Source: Streptomyces olivoverticillatus
GTDB taxonomy: Bacteria > Actinomycetota > Actinomycetes > Streptomycetales > Streptomycetaceae
DNA: 64,000 nt
Direction: 5' to 3'
Assembly: GCF_014203555.1 (NCBI RefSeq)
Contig: NZ_JACHJH010000006.1
Span: forward strand, 372,001-436,000
Positions 25,095 through 32,681 of the stretch are shown piece by piece. The notes beneath the pieces were generated by a model. The model saw only the letters and a list, made by a program, of their open reading frames with translations, had not been told where the DNA came from and searched no databases. Made by a program: the position numbers and the translations under genes. How positions within the stretch are numbered: the stretch's first letter is position 1; each line of letters starts with the position of its first letter.

Positions 25095-25728
25095 CGGGCC
25101 TTCGGCGGTCGGCGCGGTCCTTCCGTGCCGGCCGCCGCCCCGCGCCGCGGGCCCCCCGCGCATCGCGCATACGGGCCCCATGTGATCATTTGCAGCAGTG
25201 GCCACCGATGTGATCGATATCGTGACCATCGACGCATCCTGCCCCGGGGGAATTCGCAGGCGACACCCGGGGCGAACGAGATGCATGTCACGTACACGGG
25301 TGGTTTCGAATCGCCCCGCAGGACACACCCGCTGGAGGCGATGGTGAACAGTGGCCGAATGCGGATCGCCCATTTCCGCTTGCTGCTTCCATTCGAACGA
25401 ACGATCAGTAGCCTCTGCTCAACACACCTGCGATGAGCTGGAGACACAGTCTGATGGAGCGTCCCACCCGGGCCTCTCAAGGCATCGCCCCGTCCGCGCC
25501 GAGCGTGTCCCGCATCCGCGACCGGATGGTCGGTTCCCGGTCGGTGATGCGCCCGGAGCGGGATTTCCCGTGCACCACCGCCGGGTTCGCCGACTCCCGT
25601 GACGGTTACTCTGGCCACCGCGCACCACACCGCCCTGACGGTCGGTTCGGCGCGTGCCACCGGCTTGACGTAGCCGGTGGGGAAGGCGTTGATGCCCGCG
25701 ACAGGGGTGCCGGGGTGGGGCGGAAACC
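25095..25728. other. Long intergenic region upstream of the c-di-GMP enzyme
   Basis: No gene with convincing codon use or family resemblance was found in these 634 bp; short open frames on both strands have no recognisable protein. Base composition is less GC-skewed by codon position than in the flanking genes, and CGAACGAACGATCAG near 25396 stands out as a short repeat. The 3' part holds a perfect inverted repeat, listed separately. A region this long before a regulatory enzyme suggests complex promoter control. Confidence 0.5.
25657..25680. promoter_or_regulatory. Perfect 9-bp inverted repeat before the c-di-GMP gene
   Basis: CCACCGGCT (25657-25665) and AGCCGGTGG (25672-25680) are exact complements separated by six bases, and TTGACG overlaps the centre. 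The repeat ends about 48 bp before the GTG at 25729. It could be an operator for a dimeric repressor or an RNA hairpin in the leader; no regulator was identified. Confidence 0.45.
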
Positions 25729-27951
25729 GTGAGTCGAGTGTCCAGTGGCAGAATGCTGTCCGTGAACCAAACCGCAGACCCGGTTTCGTACAGTCCCGTG
25801 GCGGCCCGTGGCCCCGATCCGCGGGCCGATCGGTTGCTGCGGTTCGCCGCCATCTGGAGCCGGGCGGTCCACCCTGCCACGAACGGCGCCATGACCCGCA
25901 CCGAGTTCGAGCGCTACCTGGTGCCGCTGGCGGGCGTCCTCCGCGACACGCTGGGCGCCCGGCCCTTCGACCCGCGGCCCGCCGCCGAGGTCGGCGTCGC
26001 CCTGGTACGGGCGCACTGCACCGACCCCGACGCCCTGCCCCTGGTCCTCAGCGTCATCGACGCCTACCTCGTGCTGTACTGCCCGCCCGCCGGCGTCTCC
26101 GCCGAGGAGAGCCGGGCCCGCTGCGCCCGTCTGCAGCACGCCGTGGCCGCCGGCTTCGCCCGCGCACTGCGCGAGCGCACCCTCGCCGAGCAGGAAACCG
26201 TCGCCCGCGCCGCGCTCGACGCGCAGGCCCGCGCCGAAAAGGCCCTGCACAGCAGCGAGGCCCGCTTCCGCGCGGTCTTCGAGGGCGCGGCCGTCGGCGT
26301 CGGCATCGCCGACCTCGACGGCCGTATCACGGACGTCAACAACGCACTGATCCGGATGTTCGGCGGCTCCGAAGGCCGGGCGACGGGCCGCAACGTGGGC
26401 GAGTTCATCCACCCCGAGGACTCGCCCGAAGTGTGGGGCCTCTACCGCGAGCTGGCCCGCGGCGACCGCGACCACTACCGCGTCGAGAAGCCGTACTACC
26501 GCGCCGACGGCAGCGTCCTGTGGACCGACCTCTCCGTCACCCTCCTGCGCGACGCCGCCGGGCGGCCCCAGAGCCAGCTCGCGCTCATGGAGGACATCAC
26601 CGAACGGCGGCTGCTGCACGAGCGGCTGCGCTACGAGTCCACCCACGACGCCCTCACCGGCCTGCCCAACCGCACCCTGTTCTTCGAGCGCCTCGACCGG
26701 GCCCTCGCACCCGGCGGGGACGGCACCCGCTTCGGCCTGTGCTACCTCGACCTCGACGGCTTCAAGGCCGTCAACGACAGCCTCGGGCACACCGTCGGCG
26801 ACCGGCTGCTCGTCGAGGTCGCCGAACGGCTCCGCTCCTGCGCCGCCGGCCCGCACGAACTGGTGGCGCGGCTCGGCGGCGACGAATTCGTCGCCCTGAT
26901 CACCGAGCCGCCGACCGCTGCCCCGACGGACACCTCCCAGGCGCCCGCCGGCCCGGCCGGCCTCGCCCGGCGGATGCTGGCCGCGCTCTCCCAGCCCGTC
27001 CACCTCGACGGCCACGACCTCTCCATACGGGCCAGCATCGGCATCGTCGAGGGCGCGGCGGGCGAGAAGGGCGCGGCCGAGGTGCTGCGCAGCGCCGACA
27101 TCACCATGTACCGGGCCAAGGCCGCGGGCGGCAATCGCTACGAGCTCGCCGACGCCCGGGCCATCGCCCGGCACAACCTCACCAACTGCCTGCCCACCGC
27201 CCTGGAAAACGGCGAGTTCTTCATCGAATACCAGCCACTCGTGCGCCTCGCCGACGGCACGGTACGGGGCGCGGAGGCGCTCGTACGCTGGCTGCACCCG
27301 GTGCACGGCGTGCTCGGGCCGGACCAGTTCATCCCGCTCGCCGAGAACACCGGACTGATCGTGCCGCTGGGCCGCTGGGTGCTGGAGGAGGCCGCCCGCC
27401 AGGCGCGCGCATGGCGCAGCGACGGCGAAGGCCCGATGCGGGTCAACGTCAACCTCTCGCCGTCCCAGCTGCGCTGCCCCACCCTGGTCGCCGACACCGT
27501 CGCCGTGCTGCGCAACGCCGGCCTCGACGCCTCCGCGCTGTGCCTGGAGGTCACCGAGAACGCCCTGATCGGCGCCGACGAGAAGGAGCTGCGCCCGCTG
27601 CGCGAACTGGCCGACCTCGGCGTCGACATCGCCCTCGACGACTTCGGGACCGGGTACTCCAACCTCTCGTACCTGCGGCGGCTGCCCGTGAGCACCCTCA
27701 AGCTCGACCGGTGCTTCACGCGCGGCATGCAGCAGGCCCCGGCCGACCCCGTGGACGTGAAGATCGTCGAGGGCATTGTGTCGCTGGCCCACACCCTCGA
27801 CCTGTCGGTGACGGTCGAGGGCGTGGAAACCGGAAACCAGGCCGAGCACCTGCGGTTACTTGGCTGCGATACGGCTCAGGGCTGGTACTACGCGCGGCCC
27901 GGCCCGCCGGAGCGCCTGCACACGCTCTCGCTGGCGGACGCTGCGTCCTGA
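25729..27951 (+). CDS. PAS-GGDEF-EAL cyclic di-GMP enzyme with a TTA codon
   Basis: A 740-residue soluble protein that can make and break c-di-GMP. Parts in order: a helical N-terminal region (30-165), PAS sensor (about 177-295), diguanylate cyclase domain with intact GGDEF at 383-387, and phosphodiesterase domain with EAL at 516-518, NVNLSPSQL, LEVTEN, DDFGTGYSNL and the late VEGVET. No RxxD inhibitory site precedes GGDEF. Both sites look catalytically complete. In Streptomyces c-di-GMP acts through BldD on development. The gene has one in-frame TTA codon (27856-27858, residue 710), which would make translation depend on the bldA tRNA. GTG 25729 or ATG 25753 could be the start. Its 3' end overlaps the convergent DUF779 gene by 64 bp. 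Confidence 0.9.
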   Translation: MSRVSSGRMLSVNQTADPVSYSPVAARGPDPRADRLLRFAAIWSRAVHPATNGAMTRTEFERYLVPLAGVLRDTLGARPFDPRPAAEVGVALVRAHCTDPDALPLVLSVIDAYLVLYCPPAGVSAEESRARCARLQHAVAAGFARALRERTLAEQETVARAALDAQARAEKALHSSEARFRAVFEGAAVGVGIADLDGRITDVNNALIRMFGGSEGRATGRNVGEFIHPEDSPEVWGLYRELARGDRDHYRVEKPYYRADGSVLWTDLSVTLLRDAAGRPQSQLALMEDITERRLLHERLRYESTHDALTGLPNRTLFFERLDRALAPGGDGTRFGLCYLDLDGFKAVNDSLGHTVGDRLLVEVAERLRSCAAGPHELVARLGGDEFVALITEPPTAAPTDTSQAPAGPAGLARRMLAALSQPVHLDGHDLSIRASIGIVEGAAGEKGAAEVLRSADITMYRAKAAGGNRYELADARAIARHNLTNCLPTALENGEFFIEYQPLVRLADGTVRGAEALVRWLHPVHGVLGPDQFIPLAENTGLIVPLGRWVLEEAARQARAWRSDGEGPMRVNVNLSPSQLRCPTLVADTVAVLRNAGLDASALCLEVTENALIGADEKELRPLRELADLGVDIALDDFGTGYSNLSYLRRLPVSTLKLDRCFTRGMQQAPADPVDVKIVEGIVSLAHTLDLSVTVEGVETGNQAEHLRLLGCDTAQGWYYARPGPPERLHTLSLADAAS

Positions 27952-28397
27952 CCGTCCCGACTGCCCTGACCGTCCAGGGCCCGTGCTTCCTCGTCCGTCA
28001 GCAGGCGGGAGCGGATGAGGAAACGCACGCCTTCGGGGGCCTCGACCGAGAAGCCGCTGCCGCGGCCGGGCACCACGTCCACGGTGAGGTGGGTGTGGCG
28101 CCAGCGTTCGAACTGCTCGGCCGACATCCAGAATCCGACCGGTTCGGGGAGGGCGTCGACGCGGAGCTCGGCGAGCAGGACGTCGGAGCCGCCCGTACGG
28201 AACTCGCCGCGGGGGTAGCACATCGGCGAACTGCCGTCGCAACAGCCGCCGGACTGGTGGAACATCAACGGTCCGTGCTTGGCGGTGAGGCGACACAGGA
28301 GCTCTGCCGCAGCGGGGGTGAGGGCGATGCGGGAATAGGGGGTGTTGCCGGTACCGGCGTCGTTCTCGGGCTTGTTCGGGGATAAGTGCGGATTCAT
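27888..28397 (-). CDS. DUF779-family protein
   Basis: A 169-residue protein with the small DUF779 core (about 20-135): LTPAAAELLCRLTAKHGPLM, FHQSGGCCDGSSPMCYP with three conserved Cys, and FWMSAEQFERWRHTHLTVDVVPG. The Cys cluster suggests metal or redox chemistry. The family is nearly always next to an ExaC-type aldehyde dehydrogenase; here that gene lies 8 kb away at 36.6 kb. The ATG at 28397 has GAGGAGG upstream and overlaps the stop of the PhzF gene (ATGA). The last 30 residues are a variable tail running antisense into the c-di-GMP gene. Confidence 0.85.
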   Translation of the reverse strand: MNPHLSPNKPENDAGTGNTPYSRIALTPAAAELLCRLTAKHGPLMFHQSGGCCDGSSPMCYPRGEFRTGGSDVLLAELRVDALPEPVGFWMSAEQFERWRHTHLTVDVVPGRGSGFSVEAPEGVRFLIRSRLLTDEEARALDGQGSRDGQDAASASESVCRRSGGPGRA

Positions 28398-29143
28398 GAA
28401 ATGTCCTCCTCGTGGTCCTGGGGACGACAGCCTGCCCCGGCCGCACGCTGATCGCCAGGTCCCGCGGCCGGTGCGAACGGCCGGCGGCCGTCCCATCGGA
28501 CCCGGCCTCCGAGGTCCACGGTGCCGTCGTGGTGAAACCGGGTCAGGATGCTTGAGCCGCCGCCCTGCCGGACGGTGAGGGAGCGCCCGAGCTCGGCGGT
28601 CAGGGCGAGCGCGGCGGCGCCGGTCGCCTCGTCCTCCACGACGTTGTCCCCGCGGCGGGGGAAGCCGCGGGCCCGCACCCGGCCGGCGCCCTCGTCCTCC
28701 CAGGCCCAGGCGTACAGCCAGCCGTCCCCGGGCGGGGGCGCGGGCAGCGCGTCGACCTCCGCGACGGTGCGGAACTGCTCGGTCCGTCGCCCCGTGGCCC
28801 ACTCGGCCCGGGCCCGGATCCACGACGCCTCACCCTCGGCCCAGGCCGCCACCTCGCCCACGGGGGGCCGCAGCACCGGCACGTCCTCCCCTTGCCGCCG
28901 CAGCAGCCATGCCACTCCGACGAGCGGATGCCCGGCGAACGGCAGCCGCGCGCCGGGTGTGTAGACGTCGACCAGCCCGGTGCGGGCGTCGTCGACGAAC
29001 AGGCTCTCGCTGAAACCCCATTCGGCGGCGAGACCCTGCCGCATTTCCTGTGGCACGGTCCGTCCTTCCCGGACGACTCCCAGCGCATTTCCGCCCCGGC
29101 CGTCGGGTCCGACGAATACGTTCACCACGTCGAGTTCGTACAT
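28394..29143 (-). CDS. PhzF-family isomerase-like protein
   Basis: A 249-residue protein of the PhzF/diaminopimelate-epimerase fold. It has the family opening (DVVNVFVGPDGRGGNALGVV), ESLFVDD, the conserved PFAGHPLVG segment, and the later EDEATGAAALAL with SILTRFHHDG. It is slightly shorter than phenazine PhzF (about 278). Most members are not involved in phenazine formation, and no other phz gene is present, so only the fold is claimed. It is translationally coupled to the DUF779 gene downstream. Confidence 0.82.
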   Translation of the reverse strand: MYELDVVNVFVGPDGRGGNALGVVREGRTVPQEMRQGLAAEWGFSESLFVDDARTGLVDVYTPGARLPFAGHPLVGVAWLLRRQGEDVPVLRPPVGEVAAWAEGEASWIRARAEWATGRRTEQFRTVAEVDALPAPPPGDGWLYAWAWEDEGAGRVRARGFPRRGDNVVEDEATGAAALALTAELGRSLTVRQGGGSSILTRFHHDGTVDLGGRVRWDGRRPFAPAAGPGDQRAAGAGCRPQDHEEDIS

Positions 29144-29218
29144 GGCGCCGATTGAACCACCGGGGGTGGGGAGGGGCGGCCGCATATTCAGTGGTGATTG
29201 GGCGAAGCCGGCACGAGA

Positions 29219-29947
29219 ATGCCGGGTATGCCTTCGTCTCCATCGCCTTCGCCGTACCACCACCTTGTGGAGCAGCACACCATCTTGTCGGTGGTCGCCG
29301 GATCGAGGGCCTTCGGGCTGGCCACGGAGGGTTCGGACACCGACCGGCGGGGCGTGTACGTGGCACCCACGGAGGATTTCTGGCGGCTGGACAAGCCGCC
29401 GGCTCATGTGGAAGGCCCGCTGCCGGAGCAATTCGGCTGGGAGGTCGAGCGATTCTGCGAGCTGGCCTTGAACGGCAACCCCAACATCCTTGAGGTGCTG
29501 CACAGCCCGCAGATCGAGCAGTGCACCGAGCTGGGAAACGAACTGCTGGCGCTGGCCCCGGCTTTCCTCTCCCGCCGCGCGCACCGGACCTTCGGCCGCT
29601 ATGCGCAGTCGCAGTTCGGCAAGGCACAGGCCCACCGGGAACGTCACGGCGAGCCACGCTGGAAGCACGTCCAGCACCTGCTGCGCCTGCTGATCAGCGG
29701 AGCCACGCTGCTGGAGACCGGAGCCCTGCACATCGACGTCGGCCGGGACCGTGACCTCCTGCTGAGCGTCCGGCGCGGCGAACTCACCTGGGAAGAGACA
29801 CGCGCCTGGCACGACCGCCTGACCACCCGCCTGGACGCGGCGCTGCCGCAAAGCCCCCTGCCGGATGCTCCGGACGAGGCCCGGGTGGAGGAGTGGCTGA
29901 TGTCGGTACGCCGACGCTCGCTGCGGGGGGCGGTGTTCGTGCCGTGA
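29219..29947 (+). CDS. Nucleotidyltransferase of the COG3541 type
   Basis: A 242-residue protein with a polymerase-beta-type nucleotidyltransferase core: GSRAFGLATEGSDTD at residues 28-42 carries the Gly-Ser loop and the two metal-binding Asp residues (D40, D42), followed by RGVYVAP. The C-terminal half is helical. The group includes RlaP, linked to RNA repair in other bacteria, but no RNA ligase or RtcB is near. The ATG at 29219 is preferred to an upstream TTG (29198) or the ATG at 29228. It is convergent with the TmrB-like gene, five bases away. Confidence 0.8.
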   Translation: MPGMPSSPSPSPYHHLVEQHTILSVVAGSRAFGLATEGSDTDRRGVYVAPTEDFWRLDKPPAHVEGPLPEQFGWEVERFCELALNGNPNILEVLHSPQIEQCTELGNELLALAPAFLSRRAHRTFGRYAQSQFGKAQAHRERHGEPRWKHVQHLLRLLISGATLLETGALHIDVGRDRDLLLSVRRGELTWEETRAWHDRLTTRLDAALPQSPLPDAPDEARVEEWLMSVRRRSLRGAVFVP

Positions 29948-29952
29948 TGCGT

Positions 29953-30555
29953 TCAGTCGAACCGGATGTGGCGGATGCCGGTCGCGTAGCGGCGCAGCCG
30001 TGCACGCAAGGGGCTGTCGGTATTGGGAAGCACCGTCAGTCCGGCCGAGCGGGCGATGCGGTCGGCGACTTGTGGGACGGTCAGCTGGTCGGTGTGGATG
30101 TGCTCGGCGAACTCCTCGGCCTGTAGGCGTGCGAGGCAGTCGTCGAGGCGGGCGACGGCAAAGCTCTCGTGTTTGAGGCCGTGCCCCAGGCCGCGCTCGG
30201 TCAGCCGTCGCAGGACGGTGGCCCGTTGGGCGAGCAGTGCGAAGTGGTGCACCTCGTGGCCGTCCTCGCGCAGTCTGCCGACGATCTCCGCGAAGTAGCC
30301 GGGGTCGACGAGGGTCATCGGGGCGATGACGGGCCCGTCGTGCGCGCGCAGTGTCAGCTCCAGCATGGCGTGGACGCCGTGTCGCCAGGCCGGAAGGTCC
30401 TGGAAGTCGCCGCGCAAGGCGGGCGGCAGCATGCGGTGCAGGCCGAATCCGACGTGCTCGGGGTCGCATACGACGCTGCCGGGCAGGCGCCGCCGGAGTT
30501 CGTACGCGGTCTGGGTCTTGCCGCCGCCGAAGGGGCCGTTGATCCAAAGCAGCAT
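29953..30555 (-). CDS. TmrB-like P-loop kinase
   Basis: A 200-residue cytosolic P-loop protein that closely follows Bacillus TmrB (tunicamycin resistance, 197 residues) from memory: LLWINGPFGGGKTQTAYEL with Walker A at 7-14, VCDPEHVGFGLHRMLPP, VIAPMTLVDPGYFAEIVGRL, VHHFALLA, and HIHTDQLTVPQVADRIA, ending in the similar HIRFD. TmrB binds ATP and tunicamycin; the natural substrate of homologues in antibiotic-free hosts is not known. The ATG at 30555 gives the TmrB-like N-terminus. It could serve self-protection against a nucleoside-type antibiotic or be a general small-molecule kinase. Confidence 0.8.
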   Translation of the reverse strand: MLLWINGPFGGGKTQTAYELRRRLPGSVVCDPEHVGFGLHRMLPPALRGDFQDLPAWRHGVHAMLELTLRAHDGPVIAPMTLVDPGYFAEIVGRLREDGHEVHHFALLAQRATVLRRLTERGLGHGLKHESFAVARLDDCLARLQAEEFAEHIHTDQLTVPQVADRIARSAGLTVLPNTDSPLRARLRRYATGIRHIRFD

Positions 30556-30583
30556 GGGCGGACGATACAACCGGGGCCGCGGA

Positions 30584-31381
30584 TCAGGAGCCGGGGCTTT
30601 CCTCCGGGTCGTGGCCGTCCGTGCCGTCGGGGCCGGTGCTCGGGGGAGCCGGCGGGGCGGGAGGCTGTGCCGGTGCCGGGGGGTTCGCGGGGGTGGTGGC
30701 CGGCTTGGGGGGCTGCGGGGGCTGGGTGACCGACGTCAGATAGGCGGAGACCACCACGTTGGCCTTGTAGCCGTGGTGAGCCCGGTCGTAGTCGCCGCCG
30801 CAGGTGATCAGGTGGAGTTCGGCGCGGTTCGGGTCCCGCGGCCCGTACTCCTTCTCGGCGTTGAAGTGGTCGTTGGCGACGAGGGAGACGTCCTCGACGG
30901 TGAAGTCGGCGGTCGAGCCGTCGGTGCGGGTGATGCTGACGGTCGTACCGCGCTTGATGGTTCTGAGCTCGAAGAAGACGGCCGACGACTGCTTGGTGTC
31001 GACGTGGCCGACGAGTACGGCCGCGCCGGCGCTGCCGGGCCGGGGGCCGTCCCGGTACCAGGCCACGGAGCCCGGCCGGTCGTACGGGGGCGCCTCGACC
31101 CCGCCCTGCGGGTCGAGCCCGTGGGCCTCGATGGGCGCCGTCAGGCCCATGGCCTTGATGACGAGCGACTTGGGGTCCGCCCCCGGCACCGGTTCGTGTG
31201 CCGGGGGCAGGCCCTGCGCAGGGGAGTGGCCCTTGATGGCGACACCACCGGGTTTCGGAGCCTTGGCCGTCGGCCCCTCGGTGGTGTCATTGTTGCTCGC
31301 CAGCCACACGGCCAGCAGCAACGTCGCCCAGACCACCCCTGTCAGCAGACGGCCGAGGCCGCCCCTGCGCGCATCTGACAT
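30584..31381 (-). CDS. Class F sortase
   Basis: A 265-residue membrane-anchored transpeptidase. It has an N-terminal membrane helix (about 12-28), a linker, the sortase barrel (about 70-215) with the catalytic His in LVGHVDTK (H126) and Cys in LITCGGDYD (C194), and a likely catalytic Arg at R200. The C-terminus is a 45-residue Pro/Ala tail. Class F sortases are the actinobacterial single-gene type that attach surface proteins to peptidoglycan. The start lies 19 bases after the stop of a surface-type repeat protein, which is therefore the obvious substrate candidate and operon partner. Confidence 0.88.
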   Translation of the reverse strand: MSDARRGGLGRLLTGVVWATLLLAVWLASNNDTTEGPTAKAPKPGGVAIKGHSPAQGLPPAHEPVPGADPKSLVIKAMGLTAPIEAHGLDPQGGVEAPPYDRPGSVAWYRDGPRPGSAGAAVLVGHVDTKQSSAVFFELRTIKRGTTVSITRTDGSTADFTVEDVSLVANDHFNAEKEYGPRDPNRAELHLITCGGDYDRAHHGYKANVVVSAYLTSVTQPPQPPKPATTPANPPAPAQPPAPPAPPSTGPDGTDGHDPEESPGS

Positions 31382-31400
31382 GACGCCGGATCGCTCCCTG

Positions 31401-32084
31401 TCACTGCTTGGCCGCGTTGGCGCGGCGGCGGTACCAGATCAGTCCACCGGCAATACCCAACGCGCCGCCCGCGAGGACGAGTGCCGGGGTTTCGGGAGAC
31501 GAGGATTCCGACGCGGCCACGGTCGCGGTCGCACCGCCACCCGCGTGCGCGGGTGCGTGAGGCCGGCCGTGCTCCTCGTGGTCCCGGCCGTGTTCGCCGC
31601 GGCCGTGGTCCTCACGTCCGTGGTCGTCACGACCGTGTTCGCCGCGGCCCTCGTGGTCCCGGCCGTGTTCGCCGCGGCCGTGTTCGCCGCGGCCGTGGTC
31701 CTCACGTCCGTGGTCCTCGCGCCCGTGGTCGTCACGACCATGGTCCTCACGACCGTCGTGGTCCCGGCCGTGTTCGCCGCGGCCCTCGTGGTCCCGGCCG
31801 TGTTCGCCGCGACCGTGCTCGTCACGACCGTGGTCCTCACGTCCGTGATCGTCACGCTCGTCGCAGTCCTCACGGTCCCGGTCACCGCGCCCGTGATCGT
31901 CGTCACGGTCGCAGTCCTCACGGCCGCAGTCCTCACGGCCGCCGTCACGACCGTGACCGCCACCGTGGTCGGTGGCCACGAGACGGCTTTCCGCCTGGAC
32001 GGGGGACAGAGCGTAGGCGGCGGGCGCCGCGCAGACGGCAACGGCCGTCAGAGTGCCGCAGAGAGCGGTACGTATTGACTTCAT
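31401..32084 (-). CDS. Charged-repeat surface protein, likely sortase F partner
   Basis: A 227-residue exported protein. A signal peptide (1-26) is followed by about 130 residues of dipeptide-like repeats built from Asp, His, Gly, Arg and Glu (units such as EDHGR, GEHGR, RDHEG), a short Ala/Pro/Ser spacer, and a C-terminal sorting-type end: SSPETP, a hydrophobic helix (about 198-217) and a basic tail (YRRRANAAKQ). No canonical LPxTG is present. The ATG at 32084 has AAGGAGGT eight bases upstream. The repeat domain is strongly amphoteric and His-rich and could bind metals or hydrated polymer. It resembles in style the Gly/Trp/Asp/Arg protein at 8.1 kb. Confidence 0.8.
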   Translation of the reverse strand: MKSIRTALCGTLTAVAVCAAPAAYALSPVQAESRLVATDHGGGHGRDGGREDCGREDCDRDDDHGRGDRDREDCDERDDHGREDHGRDEHGRGEHGRDHEGRGEHGRDHDGREDHGRDDHGREDHGREDHGRGEHGRGEHGRDHEGRGEHGRDDHGREDHGRGEHGRDHEEHGRPHAPAHAGGGATATVAASESSSPETPALVLAGGALGIAGGLIWYRRRANAAKQ

Positions 32085-32681
32085 TGGATGTACCTCCTTG
32101 CTCAGAGGTTCACCCGGCTCTCCACGCGGGGCATCCGCACGGTAGTTGAATTGCTCCATTCGGTAATGGATCAGGGCCACACGGGTCACCGGGGGCCCGT
32201 GACCGGGTGCTGGGCGCCCGGCAGAACCCCGGATTTCCGGCCGAGTGGGGCGAGGCGGGGCAATTTGCCCGGATCTTGACCGGCCGGCCTGGGGGGCGGG
32301 TGGCCCGGGACCGGGTGGGCGGTCGGGGTCAGGGTGGGGCCGGGGTGGCGGCAGCGGTTCGATATGTGCCCCAAATCAGTACACCGGCCGGGTTCGACCG
32401 GGGTAATTCCACAAGAAGCCGCCCCGAGTTCTGGCGGGTACGTCGCTATCCCGCCTCGTGGCCCTCATTGAGGATCGTGGGACATCCGGAAGGGCTCCGT
32501 CCGTTTCGATCGGCTCTGCACTCCTATATCGACTATGAGGACTCATGTTGGCCCCATGCGGCTCCCGTGCCATCCCCTCCAGAGGGAGATCCAGTGAAAA
32601 GCCATGCCGGGAGTCATGCAGGTCATGTCAGGAGTCATGTCGCATGGCGGATGGGGGAGCGCTGACACCTTGAGGTTCCGG
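32085..32681. other. Intergenic region before the flavohemoglobin gene
   Basis: No gene was recognised in these 597 bp. The left half serves as upstream region of the minus-strand repeat protein and the right half as leader of the plus-strand flavohemoglobin. Between 32604 and 32640 GGAGTCATG occurs twice and GGTCATG once within 35 bp, giving several ATG codons in and out of frame before the chosen start at 32682; these could encode a short upstream peptide. No NsrR-like palindrome was obvious. Confidence 0.4.

Noticed and set aside
25031..25660. 209-residue minus-strand frame in the intergenic region
   Set aside because: It overlaps the end of the C39-type gene, has no ribosome site, a random amino-acid mix and no familiar motif.
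28394..29143. Evidence for a phenazine pathway from the PhzF-like gene
   Set aside because: PhzF-fold proteins are widespread and no other phenazine gene is present.
31439..32041. Thr/Val/Ala repeat frame overlapping the charged-repeat protein
   Set aside because: It is a frame shadow; the real gene has a strong AAGGAGGT, a signal peptide and a membrane-anchored end.
32370..32410. Possible tRNA T-arm (GGGTTCGACC) near 32390
   Set aside because: No acceptor, D or anticodon arm can be folded around it; no tRNA gene was found.
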